A stretch of 64,000 bases of DNA from positions 2,356,001 through 2,420,000 of the forward strand of contig NZ_JBHSBU010000001.1 in the NCBI RefSeq assembly GCF_042650885.1, given 5' to 3'. The position numbers and the translations under genes were made by a program. The notes under the pieces are model-generated. The model saw only the letters and a list, made by a program, of their open reading frames with translations. It was not told where the DNA came from and did not search any database. This document shows positions 54,256 to 63,222 of this stretch, in pieces (within the stretch, counting starts at the first letter, position 1; each line of letters opens with the position of its first letter). Source of the DNA: Chitinimonas_A lacunae (GTDB taxonomy: Bacteria > Pseudomonadota > Gammaproteobacteria > Burkholderiales > Chitinimonadaceae).

Positions 54256-55112
54256 GATTGCAGTCCCTGGCGCATGATGCGCGCCTTGAAATCCTGATAA
54301 AGCGTATCGAGCTGTGCCGCGAGCGGGCCGGGCCGGCCAGCGCCGACTGCCTGGCCGTCCAGTTCGACAATCGGCAGGATCTCCTTGGTCGAACTGGTCA
54401 TCCATAGCTCATCGGCCTCACGCACTTCGGGCTCGGCGATCGGGCGCACCGCATGGGCCACCCCGTGGGCGACACACAACTCAAGTACCAGATCATAAGT
54501 GATGCCGGGCAGCATCAGCTGCGATTTCGGCGGCGCCAGCACCACCCCATCCTTCACCACAAAGATATTGCTGGCCGCGCCTTCGCTGAGCCAGCCGTCA
54601 CGAAACAACACCACCTCGGTGCAGCCGGCGCGGCGGGCATGTTCGCGCATCAGCACGGTCGGCAGCAGATTGAGCGACTTGATGTCGCAGCGCAGCCAAC
54701 GGAAGTCCGCATGGCTCAGCGCCCGCACCCCGGCCGCTTTTTGCGCGGCGTCGGGTGTCACCAGCTCGGTCGAGAAAATCAGCACGGTCGGCTGGGTCGG
54801 TTGTGGAAACGGAAAATCCCGATAACCGGCTGCCCCGCGGGTGACGTGGAGATAGACCGACTGGTCATCGAAGGTCTGCTGCGCGATCACCGCTTCGATC
54901 AGCCTGATCCATTCGTCGGCCGGATGCGGATTATCAAGCCCGATCGCCGCCAGACTCGCCTCCAGCCGGGTCACATGCTCGGCCAGCCGGAACGGGCGGC
55001 GCGAATAGACCGGAATGACCTCATACACGCCATCACCGAACAGACAACCCCGGTCGAAGGCCGAGATTTTGGCGTCCTGGTAGGCGACGAATTCGCCGTT
55101 GAGATAGATCAT
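54252..55112 (-). CDS. dat: D-amino acid aminotransferase (class IV)
   Basis: 286 residues. PLP enzyme of fold type IV. The catalytic lysine is Lys145 (RCDIKSLNLLPTVL), matching D-alanine aminotransferase; FDRGCLFGDGVYEVIPVY and SEGAASNIFVV are conserved. It interconverts D-alanine/D-glutamate and keto acids, supplying cell-wall precursors. A dacC gene lies just upstream on the same strand. AAGGAGG precedes the ATG at 55112; the longer frame adds 13 residues. Confidence 0.9.
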   Translation of the reverse strand: MIYLNGEFVAYQDAKISAFDRGCLFGDGVYEVIPVYSRRPFRLAEHVTRLEASLAAIGLDNPHPADEWIRLIEAVIAQQTFDDQSVYLHVTRGAAGYRDFPFPQPTQPTVLIFSTELVTPDAAQKAAGVRALSHADFRWLRCDIKSLNLLPTVLMREHARRAGCTEVVLFRDGWLSEGAASNIFVVKDGVVLAPPKSQLMLPGITYDLVLELCVAHGVAHAVRPIAEPEVREADELWMTSSTKEILPIVELDGQAVGAGRPGPLAAQLDTLYQDFKARIMRQGLQS

Positions 55113-55174
55113 GCGTCCTCCTTGCGACAGGCCACCCCAGCCGACCGGCAAGCGTCGTGGTCGATGCCACGCCC

Positions 55175-55600
55175 TTATAAGGCCTTGCGGAAGGTATACG
55201 AGGTCTTGCTCTGAAGATAGCCCTGACGCAGGTAAAAGCGATGGGCATCTTCGCGGCGGATATTGCTGCGCAGCTCGATCTCCGCCACGCCGCGCAGGCG
55301 CGCCCAGGCTTCGGCCTCAAGCAGCAGACGGGCGCCGATGCCGCTGCCGCGCGCGGCAGCCGTCACCACCAGTCCCAGCACTTCGACCCGCAGCGACGAC
55401 TCGAGCGCCAGCCGCTCGCTGGCATGGAGCCAGCCGAGCACCTGGCCTCTATGCTCGGCCACCCAGACGGCCTGATCGTCGCGAGCGGCGAAGCGGCTCA
55501 GCGTCGCACCGATCTCCTCGGCCGTTCTGGCATAGCCCAGCTCACCTGCCAAGGCCGCCAATACCGCGGCGTCGGCCAGCACAGCCCGCCGCAGCGTCAT
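55175..55600 (-). CDS. GNAT family N-acetyltransferase
   Basis: 141 residues: acetyl-CoA-binding RGSGIGARLLLEAEAWA, and the C-terminal RREDAHRFYLRQGYLQSKTS typical of GNAT fold ends. It starts 5 nt after dacC and is probably co-transcribed with it. Substrate unknown. Confidence 0.88.
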   Translation of the reverse strand: MTLRRAVLADAAVLAALAGELGYARTAEEIGATLSRFAARDDQAVWVAEHRGQVLGWLHASERLALESSLRVEVLGLVVTAAARGSGIGARLLLEAEAWARLRGVAEIELRSNIRREDAHRFYLRQGYLQSKTSYTFRKAL

Positions 55601-55605
55601 CTCAT

Positions 55606-56745
55606 TCAGCGGAACCACAGCTTCACCGCATCGGCACTGCGGCCGAACCAACCGGCTTCGGGCACGGCGGCGAGCGTGGTCAATGGCAGCTCAAGCAGCG
55701 GCCGGCCGTCGAGCAGCACCCGCACGCTGCCGACCTGTTGGCCCTTGGCCAGCGGCGCAATCAGCGGTTCACGCAGTACGATCTGTTTCTGCAAACGGCC
55801 CGACTGGCCCCGGGTCAGCGTCACATAACGGTCGCTATCGAAGCCGACGGCCACCGTATCGCTGGCGCCCTTGTAGACCTGGGGCTTGGCCAGCGCTTCG
55901 CCACCCGTGAACAGCTTGGGCGTTTCGAAGAACTGCACGCCGTAGCCCAGCAGCTTGGCGCTTTCCTCGGCGCGGATCTTTTCCGAACGGGCCCCGAGCA
56001 GCACCGACACCACCCGGCGGTTCTGATGGCGCTTGGTGGCCACCAGACAGAAGCCGGCCGATTCGGTATGGCCGGTCTTCATCCCGTCGACTTCGGGGTC
56101 GCGGAACAGCAGCAGATTGCGGTTGGGCTGGGTGATATTGTTGTAGCGGTATTCCTTGAGCGAATAGATCGGGTAGAACTCAGGGAATTCGCGAATGATG
56201 GCGCCCGACAGCACGGCCAGATCGCGCGCCGTGGTGTAGTGGTCGGGATGGGGCAGCCCGGTTGAATTCATATAGCGCGAACCCTTCATGCCGAGCCGGC
56301 GCGCTTCCTGATTCATCATCTCGGCAAAGGTGGCCTCGCTGCCGGCAATGGCTTCGGCCAGGGTGATACAGGCATCGTTGCCCGACTGCACGATCATGCC
56401 GCGGATCAGCTCGGCCACCGTGGCCGGCTTTTTCGGGTCAAGGAACATGCGCGAGCCTTCGGTCTTCCAGCCTTTTTCCGACACGGTCAGTTGCTGGTCG
56501 AGCTTGAGTCGGCCTTCGCGCACCGCCTTAAAGGTCAGGTAGGCGGTCATCAATTTGGTCAGCGAGGCCGGTTCGACCCGGGTATCGGGGTCGCGGGCGG
56601 CCAGGGTGGCACCGCTTTGGAAATCGACCAGCAGATAGGCACGAGCGGCGATCTCGGGCGGCTGCGGTGCAGGCAGTGCGGCGGCCGGGACGCTGGCATA
56701 CAGCAGCGCGGCGGCAGCGGCGATCAGAACGGATTTCATCGGCAT
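55606..56745 (-). CDS. dacC: D-alanyl-D-alanine carboxypeptidase (PBP5/6 type)
   Basis: 379 residues. Low-molecular-weight penicillin-binding protein that trims pentapeptides in peptidoglycan. Signal peptide (about 1-23), active-site S61-L-T-K64, S121-G-N123 and K222-T-G224, then the PBP5 C-terminal domain from about 290 and an amphipathic membrane-binding tail ending DAVKLWFR. Start at 56745 (or two codons later) is chosen to keep the signal peptide; no ribosome binding site is strong. PBP5 and PBP6 paralogues cannot be told apart here, so the symbol is provisional. Confidence 0.9.
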   Translation of the reverse strand: MPMKSVLIAAAAALLYASVPAAALPAPQPPEIAARAYLLVDFQSGATLAARDPDTRVEPASLTKLMTAYLTFKAVREGRLKLDQQLTVSEKGWKTEGSRMFLDPKKPATVAELIRGMIVQSGNDACITLAEAIAGSEATFAEMMNQEARRLGMKGSRYMNSTGLPHPDHYTTARDLAVLSGAIIREFPEFYPIYSLKEYRYNNITQPNRNLLLFRDPEVDGMKTGHTESAGFCLVATKRHQNRRVVSVLLGARSEKIRAEESAKLLGYGVQFFETPKLFTGGEALAKPQVYKGASDTVAVGFDSDRYVTLTRGQSGRLQKQIVLREPLIAPLAKGQQVGSVRVLLDGRPLLELPLTTLAAVPEAGWFGRSADAVKLWFR

Positions 56746-56795
56746 TGTGCGAAAGTAAACGGGTATGGAGTCGCGAACAGCGGGGCCACCCGGGT

Positions 56796-57221
56796 TCAGC
56801 CCTGCGCGACAAAAGCGACTTCGATCCGGCCTTCGGGCCGGTCGAGCCATAACAACCAGTCACGACGGCCCTGCACGCACAGCGGCAAGGTCGCCGTCAG
56901 CGCCGCACGGCCATTTTCGGCCGACAGCGGAAAAGCGATGGGTCCCATTTCCATCCCGGCCATGCCAAAACGCACCGTGGCGGGGCTGCTGAGACCGGTC
57001 ACTTCAAGTCGGAACGGATGCAAGGCCGAGGGCGCCCGGTCGGTCCGCAGCGTCACGGTGGCGTCGGGCAGCACGATACGGCAGCCGCGTTGCAGCTCGG
57101 CGCAGTTGGCCCGGATCGCCGGTGCCGGCGCACTGCGTTGCCGATCGAGCCAGACACCCAGCAACACCAGCGTGCTCAGCACGGCAAAGGCCAGCGACAG
57201 CAGTAAGCGGCTGCGTTTCAT
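56796..57221 (-). CDS. Hypothetical membrane-anchored protein
   Basis: 141 residues. One N-terminal helix (about 5-25: LLLSLAFAVLSTLVLLGVWL), then a beta-rich periplasmic domain with two Cys (CAELQRGC) near residue 40-47 that could form a disulfide and PFRLEVTGLSSPATVRFGMA. No known family recognised. Its ATG overlaps the stop of the Nudix gene by 4 nt, so the two are translationally coupled. Confidence 0.65.
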   Translation of the reverse strand: MKRSRLLLSLAFAVLSTLVLLGVWLDRQRSAPAPAIRANCAELQRGCRIVLPDATVTLRTDRAPSALHPFRLEVTGLSSPATVRFGMAGMEMGPIAFPLSAENGRAALTATLPLCVQGRRDWLLWLDRPEGRIEVAFVAQG

Positions 57222-58153
57222 CGCCAGGCCGCCCGCAACATGGCCACGCCATGACCGCCATGCCCACGCGCGGTGGCGACGAACTCAGGCCTCATGCCGC
57301 CCAAGGCATAGACCGCCAGCGGCCAGCCTTGCTCGACCAGACGGGCAAAGCCGTCCCAGCCCAGCGTCGGCGCATCGGGATGGCTCAGCGTCGGCAATAC
57401 CGGCCCCAACATCACATAGTCGAGTCCCAATTCGGCCGCCTGGGCCAGTTGCGCCGCATCGTGCACCGAGGCGCCGCACCAGCCTTGCGGCCGCTCTTTA
57501 ACTTCAGCCAGCAGACGGCTCGGCAGATGGACGCCGTCAGCGCCGACTTCCTCGACCAGGGCCGGGTCGCCATGGACCAGCAGACGCGCGCCATAGCGAC
57601 GCGCCAGCGTCCGCGCCGCCGCGGCCAGATCGAGATATTCGGCCCGCGCCAGTTGCGGTTCGCGCAGCACGAACCAGCGCAGACCACCGGCGAGCGCCTG
57701 CTCCAGCGCATCGAGCCAGCCTTGCCGACCCAGCTCTGCCACATTGGACAGGGCCAGCGTGGGCGGCAATTCCAGCCCACGCAGAATCGGTGTATTGGCC
57801 GGCAGGATCGGCTCGGCCGTGGTGGCGCCCGCTGTCTGCCAGACAAAGGCCTGACCCTCATGCGGATGCGGTTCACCACGCCACTGACTTACCAGAAAGA
57901 AATGCAGCTTCACCGTGGCATGCGGGTAGACAAAACGCTGTACCAGCCAGGGCGTGGCCGCTTCGACCTCGATGCCCATCTCTTCGCGCAGCTCGCGCAC
58001 CAGGGCCTCATACGGGGTTTCGCCGGCTTCGAGCTTGCCACCGGGGAATTCCCACCAGCCGGCGTAAGGCTTGCCCTCGGGCCGCGACCCGAGCAGGAAG
58101 TCGCCGTCGGGTCGTATCAGAATACCCGCCGCCACTTCGGTGATCTTGCTCAT
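57218..58153 (-). CDS. Nudix hydrolase-thiamine monophosphate synthase-like fusion
   Basis: 311 residues. Residues 1-130 are a MutT-type Nudix domain with a complete box GGKLEAGETPYEALVREL followed by REEMG. Residues about 150-311 resemble ThiE (GARLLVHGDPALVEEVGADG, GASVHDAAQLAQAAELGLDY, YALGGMRPE). This two-domain arrangement is known in beta- and gammaproteobacteria and may hydrolyse 8-oxo-dGTP; the role of the ThiE-like part is not settled. Start at 58153 preserves the Nudix start MSKITEVAAGIL. Confidence 0.88.
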   Translation of the reverse strand: MSKITEVAAGILIRPDGDFLLGSRPEGKPYAGWWEFPGGKLEAGETPYEALVRELREEMGIEVEAATPWLVQRFVYPHATVKLHFFLVSQWRGEPHPHEGQAFVWQTAGATTAEPILPANTPILRGLELPPTLALSNVAELGRQGWLDALEQALAGGLRWFVLREPQLARAEYLDLAAAARTLARRYGARLLVHGDPALVEEVGADGVHLPSRLLAEVKERPQGWCGASVHDAAQLAQAAELGLDYVMLGPVLPTLSHPDAPTLGWDGFARLVEQGWPLAVYALGGMRPEFVATARGHGGHGVAMLRAAWR

Positions 58154-58465
58154 GCTGATTGTCCTCGCGACGGAAGGACGAAGCCGCCGCATTGCTGGAT
58201 TCGAGGCCGAAAATAAAAAAAACGGAAAATTATTCGCGATATTCCATGTTCATAAAACATGGAAATGCAAAATTCGGGGCGCTATTTTGCCTGATCGCGC
58301 CGGCTATCGGAACAACCGTCCGGCTGAAGCGCTGCGCCGCGTCATCCACGGCGCCCACGCATTATTCAAATACTGCGCCATATATCCGCAAGACACATGG
58401 CGCCATATGAAAGAAAAATAAAAATCTAACAAATGTCCATCTCCGACTCTTCTGACGCCCTTCCC
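58154..58465. other. Intergenic region, 312 nt, AT-rich with inverted repeats
   Basis: TTCCATGTT-CATAA-AACATGGAA (58242-58264) and GCGCCAT...ATGGCGC (58375-58403) are perfect inverted repeats. CGCAAGACAC near 58387 followed by AAAGAAAAATAAAAATCTA (58410-58428) gives a tentative further match to the AT-rich repeat family. No ORF with a ribosome binding site. Confidence 0.4.
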
Positions 58466-59419
58466 TTACTTTGCCGGCGCCACCTTGGGCTCGGACGCAC
58501 CGGCTGCCGGTTCGGCAGCCGGCTTGGTGCTGACATCGGGAACTGCCGGCTTGGCCGGGCGGGTCAGGGTAAAGCGGCGGCTGAGGAAGTCGAGCGCCAG
58601 CACGGTGTCGTTGATGCCGGCCAGTCCCATGGCGCCGCGATGGCCGTCCTGGAACCACCACATATCGGAACTCTTGTCGCAGTACAGCACAGGCGCCTTA
58701 TTGAGCGTCACGCCCGCCAGGCTCGCGCTCATCGACGACGGGGCCTGATAGCAGTGCTGTTGCCGGCCCCAGAACAGGGTCGGGAAGGCAAATACCAGAT
58801 CGGGCCGATCGACGCCGGTGGCGGTCGGCCACAGCTTGCGGTCGACGGCCAGACCCATCGGGCCCATACCGGTATCGAACATCATCTTGAGCGGCTGATT
58901 GTCCGGCCCCTGCAAGGTCATCACGATCTGGCCGCCACGGCCTTGCTTGCGCCAGTCAAACGGCTGGCCCTGGCCCTTGAGGGTCGCCTTGGGCTCGAAA
59001 CGCCAGCGGCCCTGCAGCAGATCGAGGGTCAGCGTGCCCTTGGCGAACAGATCGTTGCCCAGTGTCCCGATCACCCCGCACTGCTTGTCGCGGGCGGTGC
59101 CGATCACCGATTCCATCCGGGCCTTGAGCTTAAGGCTGCGGTCGCCGATGTCGAGCTTGAATTCGGCCTCGTCGCCCGGAATCTTGCGTTGCAGCCAATG
59201 CTCGGCGGTGCGGCGGAAGATGGTGGTGTCGCCGGCACCGGCGTCGAGCTTCATCTTGCAGTCCACGCCATCCACCTTGACGTCGATCAGGATGGCGGCC
59301 TTATCGGTGAAATACGGTTCGGCCTGGAAAGGCATCCAGGTAAAGGACTGCCAGCCCGGCGCCTCGTCGGCATGGGCGACGGCGGCCAGGGCGAGGGTAG
59401 AAGCGAGCAGATAACGCAT
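58466..59419 (-). CDS. Secreted aspartic-protease-like protein with two D-x-G motifs
   Basis: 317 residues. Signal peptide (about 1-17). Two half-domains carry pepsin/retropepsin-like motifs: D59-A-G61 in MKLDAGAGDTTIF and D182-T-G184 in MMFDTGMGPMGL, with GVIGTLGNDLF and GAMGLAGINDTVL as the hydrophobic-glycine partners. A Pro/Ala-rich tail (290-317) ends it. The arrangement suggests a bilobed aspartic peptidase or a non-catalytic relative; the first motif has Ala instead of Thr/Ser, so activity is uncertain. Confidence 0.6.
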   Translation of the reverse strand: MRYLLASTLALAAVAHADEAPGWQSFTWMPFQAEPYFTDKAAILIDVKVDGVDCKMKLDAGAGDTTIFRRTAEHWLQRKIPGDEAEFKLDIGDRSLKLKARMESVIGTARDKQCGVIGTLGNDLFAKGTLTLDLLQGRWRFEPKATLKGQGQPFDWRKQGRGGQIVMTLQGPDNQPLKMMFDTGMGPMGLAVDRKLWPTATGVDRPDLVFAFPTLFWGRQQHCYQAPSSMSASLAGVTLNKAPVLYCDKSSDMWWFQDGHRGAMGLAGINDTVLALDFLSRRFTLTRPAKPAVPDVSTKPAAEPAAGASEPKVAPAK

Positions 59420-59514
59420 GGGAAATCTCTACAGGAAATAGCTATTGGACAAGAGGGAACGATTGGAGCGAGCCCGGCCCGGAAAAATCCATCGCCGCAG
59501 AAAAAACTTGGCCG

Positions 59515-60363
59515 CTATGCCTCGCGGCCGGCGCGGTCGCGGGCAAACTGCCACGCCACCCGACCGGAGCGGGCACCGCGCGCCAAGGCCCAGTTGAGGG
59601 CGGCCCGCTCGATTTCCGGGTTCCAGGCAGGACAGCCGAATTCGGCCAGCCAGTGGCGCGCGGCCGCTAGGTAGGCGTCCTGGTCAAAGGCATAGAAAGT
59701 CAACCAGAGGCCAAAGCGCTCGGACAGGCTGATCTTTTCTTCGACCGCCTCGTGCGGATGGATTTCGCCATCCTGATGACGGGTACGGGCATTGTCGTCG
59801 AAATATTCCGGCATCAGATGACGCCGGTTCGAGGTGGCATAGACCAGCACATTGTCGGGCGCCGCCACCACCGAGCCGTCGAGCACCGACTTCAGCGCCT
59901 TGTAGCCGGCGTCGCCCTCTTCAAACGACAGATCGTCGCAAAACACAATAAAGCGCTCGGGGCGACCGGCCAGCAAGGCCACCAGCTCGGGCAGATCGAC
60001 CAGATCGGCCTTATCGACCTCGATCAGGCGCAGGCCGGCCTGTTCCAGTTCATGCCAGACCGCCTTGACCAGCGAGGATTTACCGGTGCCGCGCGCGCCG
60101 GTCAGCAGCACATTATTGGCCGAGCGGCCGGCGGCGAACTGGCGGGTATTGCGCACCATCTCGGCCTTCTGCGGCTCGATATGCTGCAAATCCTCCAGGC
60201 GGATACGGTGCGGTGCAGCCACGGCTTCGAGCCAACCGACCCGGCTGCCCAGCACATCCTTCTTACGCCAGCGAAATGCGTGGGCGCGCCAGTCGGGCGA
60301 CTGGTCGAGCGGCGGCAGCAGGACTTCGAGACGGCGCAGCAGCAGTTCGATGCGATCCAACAT
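59515..60363 (-). CDS. ATP-binding protein (DUF815 family AAA ATPase)
   Basis: 282 residues. N-terminal helical region, then AAA domain with Walker A GARGTGKSSLVKA, Walker B RFIVFCDDLSFEE and sensor ATSNRRHLMPEYF. DUF815 ATPases are widespread and of unknown role. AAGGAG precedes the ATG at 60363. Upstream neighbour argJ is on the same strand after 187 nt. Confidence 0.9.
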   Translation of the reverse strand: MLDRIELLLRRLEVLLPPLDQSPDWRAHAFRWRKKDVLGSRVGWLEAVAAPHRIRLEDLQHIEPQKAEMVRNTRQFAAGRSANNVLLTGARGTGKSSLVKAVWHELEQAGLRLIEVDKADLVDLPELVALLAGRPERFIVFCDDLSFEEGDAGYKALKSVLDGSVVAAPDNVLVYATSNRRHLMPEYFDDNARTRHQDGEIHPHEAVEEKISLSERFGLWLTFYAFDQDAYLAAARHWLAEFGCPAWNPEIERAALNWALARGARSGRVAWQFARDRAGREA

Positions 60364-60550
60364 AAGGGCTCCTTGGCGCGGCATGACTGGGTGCAGACCC
60401 CGTCTCCGACGGCTCCTCCTGGAAGGGAGAGCACCCTCCCCTTGCTGTCCGCCCGAACCTCAGCGTGACTGGACACGGACGGAGCCTTATCGCGCTTTGC
60501 GGCTAAGGCGGTTGACCAGCGAAGAGCCTGGATACGAGGTGGCAGACGGG

Positions 60551-61777
60551 TCAGCTCCGGTAGTCGGCGTTGATCTTGACGTAGTCGTAGGAGAAATCGC
60601 AGCTCCAGACCGTGGCCGTGGCATCGCCCCGGTTGAGCATCACCCGCACCAGAATCTCGGGCTCGCGCATCACGCGCTGGCCGTCCTCTTCGCGATAGTC
60701 GGGGTGACGGCCGCCTTGATGGGCGACCAGCACGTCGTCGAGGTAGAGATCGACCTGGTCAACATCGAGGTCGCTGATGCCGGCGTAGCCGATGGCAGCC
60801 AGGATACGGCCCAGATTGGGGTCGGAAGCAAAGAAGGCCGTCTTGACCAGCGGCGAGCGGCCGATGGCGTAGCCGACGGCTTTGCATTCCTGATGGTCGC
60901 GGCCGCCTTCGACCTGGATGGTCATGAATTTGGTCGCGCCTTCGCCATCGCGCACGATGGCTTGCGCCAACTGCTGCGCCAAGGCAGTGACGGCGTCGCG
61001 CAAGGCCAGATAGTCGGCGCTGTCGGCATTGTCGATCTGCGGGCCCGCGCGATGGCTGGCGATCAGGATAAAGGAATCGTTGGTCGAGGTATCGCCATCG
61101 ATGGTGATGCTATTGAACGAGCGGTCTGCCGCGTAGCGGACCAGGTCCTGCAGCAGCGACGGCGCCACCCGGGCGTCGGTCGCGATATAGCCCAGCATGG
61201 TGGCCATATTGGGGTGGATCATGCCGGCGCCCTTGGCGATACCGGTGATGGTGATGGTGTCACCGCCCAGTGGCAGCTGCACGCTGGCAGCTTTGGGCAA
61301 GGTATCGGTGGTCATGATCGCTTCGGCGGCCTCGGCCCAGTTGGCCGGTGCCAGCGCAGCCACGGCCTCGGGCAGGGCGGAGCAGATCTTGTCGGCCGGC
61401 AGCGGCTCAAGGATCACCCCGGTGGAAAACGGCAGAACGGCCTGGCGTTGGCAATCGAGCAATCCGGCCAGCGTGTCGCACACTTCGAGCGCCCGATGGC
61501 GGCCATCGAGGCCGGTGCCGGCGTTGGCATTGCCGGTATTGACCACCAGCGCCCGCACGGGCTTGCCGCTGGCCAGATGCTCACGGCACAGATGGACGGG
61601 CGCGGCACAGAAGCGATTGAGGGTAAACACGCCAGCCACCTGGGCACCGTCGTCGAGCCGCATCACCAACACGTCCTTGCGTCCCGGCCGTTTGATACCG
61701 GCCGAAGCGATGCCGAGCGTCACGCCGGCAACAGGATGGAGGGAAGCGGGATCGGGCGCGGTCAGGCTGACTGGCAT
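60551..61777 (-). CDS. argJ: Bifunctional ornithine acetyltransferase / N-acetylglutamate synthase
   Basis: 408 residues. Recycles the acetyl group in arginine synthesis. The self-cleavage site is KGAGMIHPNMATML, with Thr193 becoming the nucleophile of the beta chain. Length and the C-terminal SYDYVKINADYRS are typical. AGGAA lies upstream. Together with argC it shows the cyclic acetyl pathway. Confidence 0.97.
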   Translation of the reverse strand: MPVSLTAPDPASLHPVAGVTLGIASAGIKRPGRKDVLVMRLDDGAQVAGVFTLNRFCAAPVHLCREHLASGKPVRALVVNTGNANAGTGLDGRHRALEVCDTLAGLLDCQRQAVLPFSTGVILEPLPADKICSALPEAVAALAPANWAEAAEAIMTTDTLPKAASVQLPLGGDTITITGIAKGAGMIHPNMATMLGYIATDARVAPSLLQDLVRYAADRSFNSITIDGDTSTNDSFILIASHRAGPQIDNADSADYLALRDAVTALAQQLAQAIVRDGEGATKFMTIQVEGGRDHQECKAVGYAIGRSPLVKTAFFASDPNLGRILAAIGYAGISDLDVDQVDLYLDDVLVAHQGGRHPDYREEDGQRVMREPEILVRVMLNRGDATATVWSCDFSYDYVKINADYRS

Positions 61778-62062
61778 GGCGGTATTCCTGGAACTTGAGT
61801 GGATGAGAAAAGGCAAAGCGGCGTCGCGGACACGAAGCACGCTATTGTAGCCCAAGCCAGACAGCGGTCTTGGCAAAAGCGGCGCAATCGCGTATGGTTT
61901 TTCGGCTCGGTCGGCAGTTCACCCAGGCGTCGCCGCCCCGCAAGGGGAGCTAAACCTGCCATTGGCCTTATGCAAGTTACTCGACGCGCAATCCTGTGCC
62001 GCGTCGGAAGCCGGCGACCACCGACACCCGCTCCGGGTAGGCACCTCATTGAGGATTAGCCC

Positions 62063-62644
62063 ATGTCCAGACTTGCCATCCCCTTCCACAGCGACGATAT
62101 CTCGGCGCTGGCCCGTTCCCTCTGCCAACAACTCGAACAGCTCGGCCAGTTGCCGGGCCATCTGCAGATGCTCAATATGCTGGCGCGCGCCAGCGGCCAT
62201 CGTAATTTCCAGAGTCTGCGCGCCGCGCCGCTCGAACGCCCGGCGCCGGTCGGCTCGCTTCCCGCTCCGGCGCCCGCGCCCATCGCGGCCACCCCCAAAC
62301 CCACCCCCTCGCTCAGCCGCCAGCTCGAGCGCTATTTCGATGCCGAAGGCCGGCTGCTGCGCTGGCCGTCCAAGTTTTCGCACCAGGAACCCTGTCTGTG
62401 GGTGCTGTGGTCGCGCCTGCCTGCCCGGCGCACCTTCAATGAAGCCGAAGTCAACGGCTTGATCAAACCGCAACATCATTTCGGCGATCATGTGCTGCTG
62501 CGGCGCGAGCTGTGCAATTACGGTCTGCTGAGCCGGACGCTCGATGGCCGCATCTATCACCGGGTGGAACGACAACCGACCGCCGAAATGCTGCAACTGA
62601 TCCGCACCATGGCGGCGCGGATGGAAGCCGTGAAGCAAAGTTAA
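62063..62644 (+). CDS. DUF2087 domain protein
   Basis: 193 residues. The N-terminal half (LARSLCQQLEQLGQLPGHLQ, LARASGHRNFQSLRAAPLE) looks helical and is followed by a Pro/Ala linker. The C-terminal part (about 85-180) matches DUF2087: RYFDAEGRLLRWPSKFSHQE, RTFNEAEVNGLIKPQHHFGD, LRRELCNYGLLSRTLDGRIY. DUF2087 is often attached to transcription regulators, so a DNA-binding role is possible. GAGGA lies 9 nt before the ATG. Confidence 0.85.
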   Translation: MSRLAIPFHSDDISALARSLCQQLEQLGQLPGHLQMLNMLARASGHRNFQSLRAAPLERPAPVGSLPAPAPAPIAATPKPTPSLSRQLERYFDAEGRLLRWPSKFSHQEPCLWVLWSRLPARRTFNEAEVNGLIKPQHHFGDHVLLRRELCNYGLLSRTLDGRIYHRVERQPTAEMLQLIRTMAARMEAVKQS

Positions 62645-62709
62645 AATCTTGAGACACCTTCTCGCAAGGAAGGTAGCCTTTTATAAAGAAAAATAAATCA
62701 TTGATGCAA

Positions 62710-62737
62710 ACCGCCGCTTAACAGCGGCGGTCTTTGT
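62710..62737 (+). terminator. Terminator after the DUF2087 gene
   Basis: 9-bp perfect stem ACCGCCGCT-TAAC-AGCGGCGGT followed by CTTTGTC, 66 nt after the stop codon. An AT-rich AAAGAAAAATAAATC segment precedes it. Beyond it, to 62970, is a GC-rich stretch with a 53-codon ORF from the ATG at 62752 that has composition bias but no recognisable family. Confidence 0.75.
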
Positions 62738-62970
62738 CATAGGACTAGGATATGTCTCCGCTCACCTTCTGCGCCGGCCGTCGCAGCCGGCCTGCCGCCG
62801 GGCCGTCTTCCAGCGTGGCCGCCCCGACACCGGCCCCGGCCGCCAGTCCTGCCCCGGCGACCCAGACCGATCCACCTTCGATATGGCGGCCCAGGTCGCC
62901 GACCTCGTAGCACCGTCCCCGTCACGGCCGTCCGCCATCATTGACTTGGAGACGCGTGCCGCCACTTGGC

Positions 62971-63084
62971 AGCTAGCGCATTTCCAGCCAATCCGGCGTC
63001 GGCGTATCCGGACCTCAAAGCACAGGCGTACAGCGCTTCACCAGGCTTAGCGGCGATGCCGGTTTAAAGGGAAATGCCCTAGCG
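62971..63084 (+). repeat. GC-rich inverted-end repeat, copy 5 (most complete)
   Basis: About 114 bp from AGCTAGCGCATTTCC to GGGAAATGCCCTAGC; the ends are inverted copies of GCTAG(C/G)GCATTTCC. Inside are ATCCGGCGTCGGCGTATCC and CAGGCTTAGCGGCGATGCC. Similar to the copy at 16059-16157 throughout, and to the partial copies at 19086 and 25093 in its first half. Beyond it, 63085-63180, further TCCGTCCGG and CCTGACGCCCAGTGTCC pieces suggest a second degraded copy next to it. Confidence 0.6.
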
Positions 63085-63222
63085 CAACTCCGTCCGGTCT
63101 ACAGCGCTGACAGTGTCTATCGGCCTGACGCCCAGTGTCCGAACAATCGGACGCCAGGTCCTGCGGCCATGGGCTGCCATCCCTGTGACTTGGGATGGAC
63201 ACCAGGCCGAAGCCAGATCGGC

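Noticed and set aside
52840..54297. 485-codon plus-strand ORF opposite lipB and ybeD
   Set aside because: Antisense shadow; His/Gln/Arg-rich composition typical of such frames.
62752..62913. 53-codon ORF after the DUF2087 gene
   Set aside because: Pro/Ala-rich composition from GC bias, only a weak AGGA upstream, no family, and located between a terminator and a repeat.
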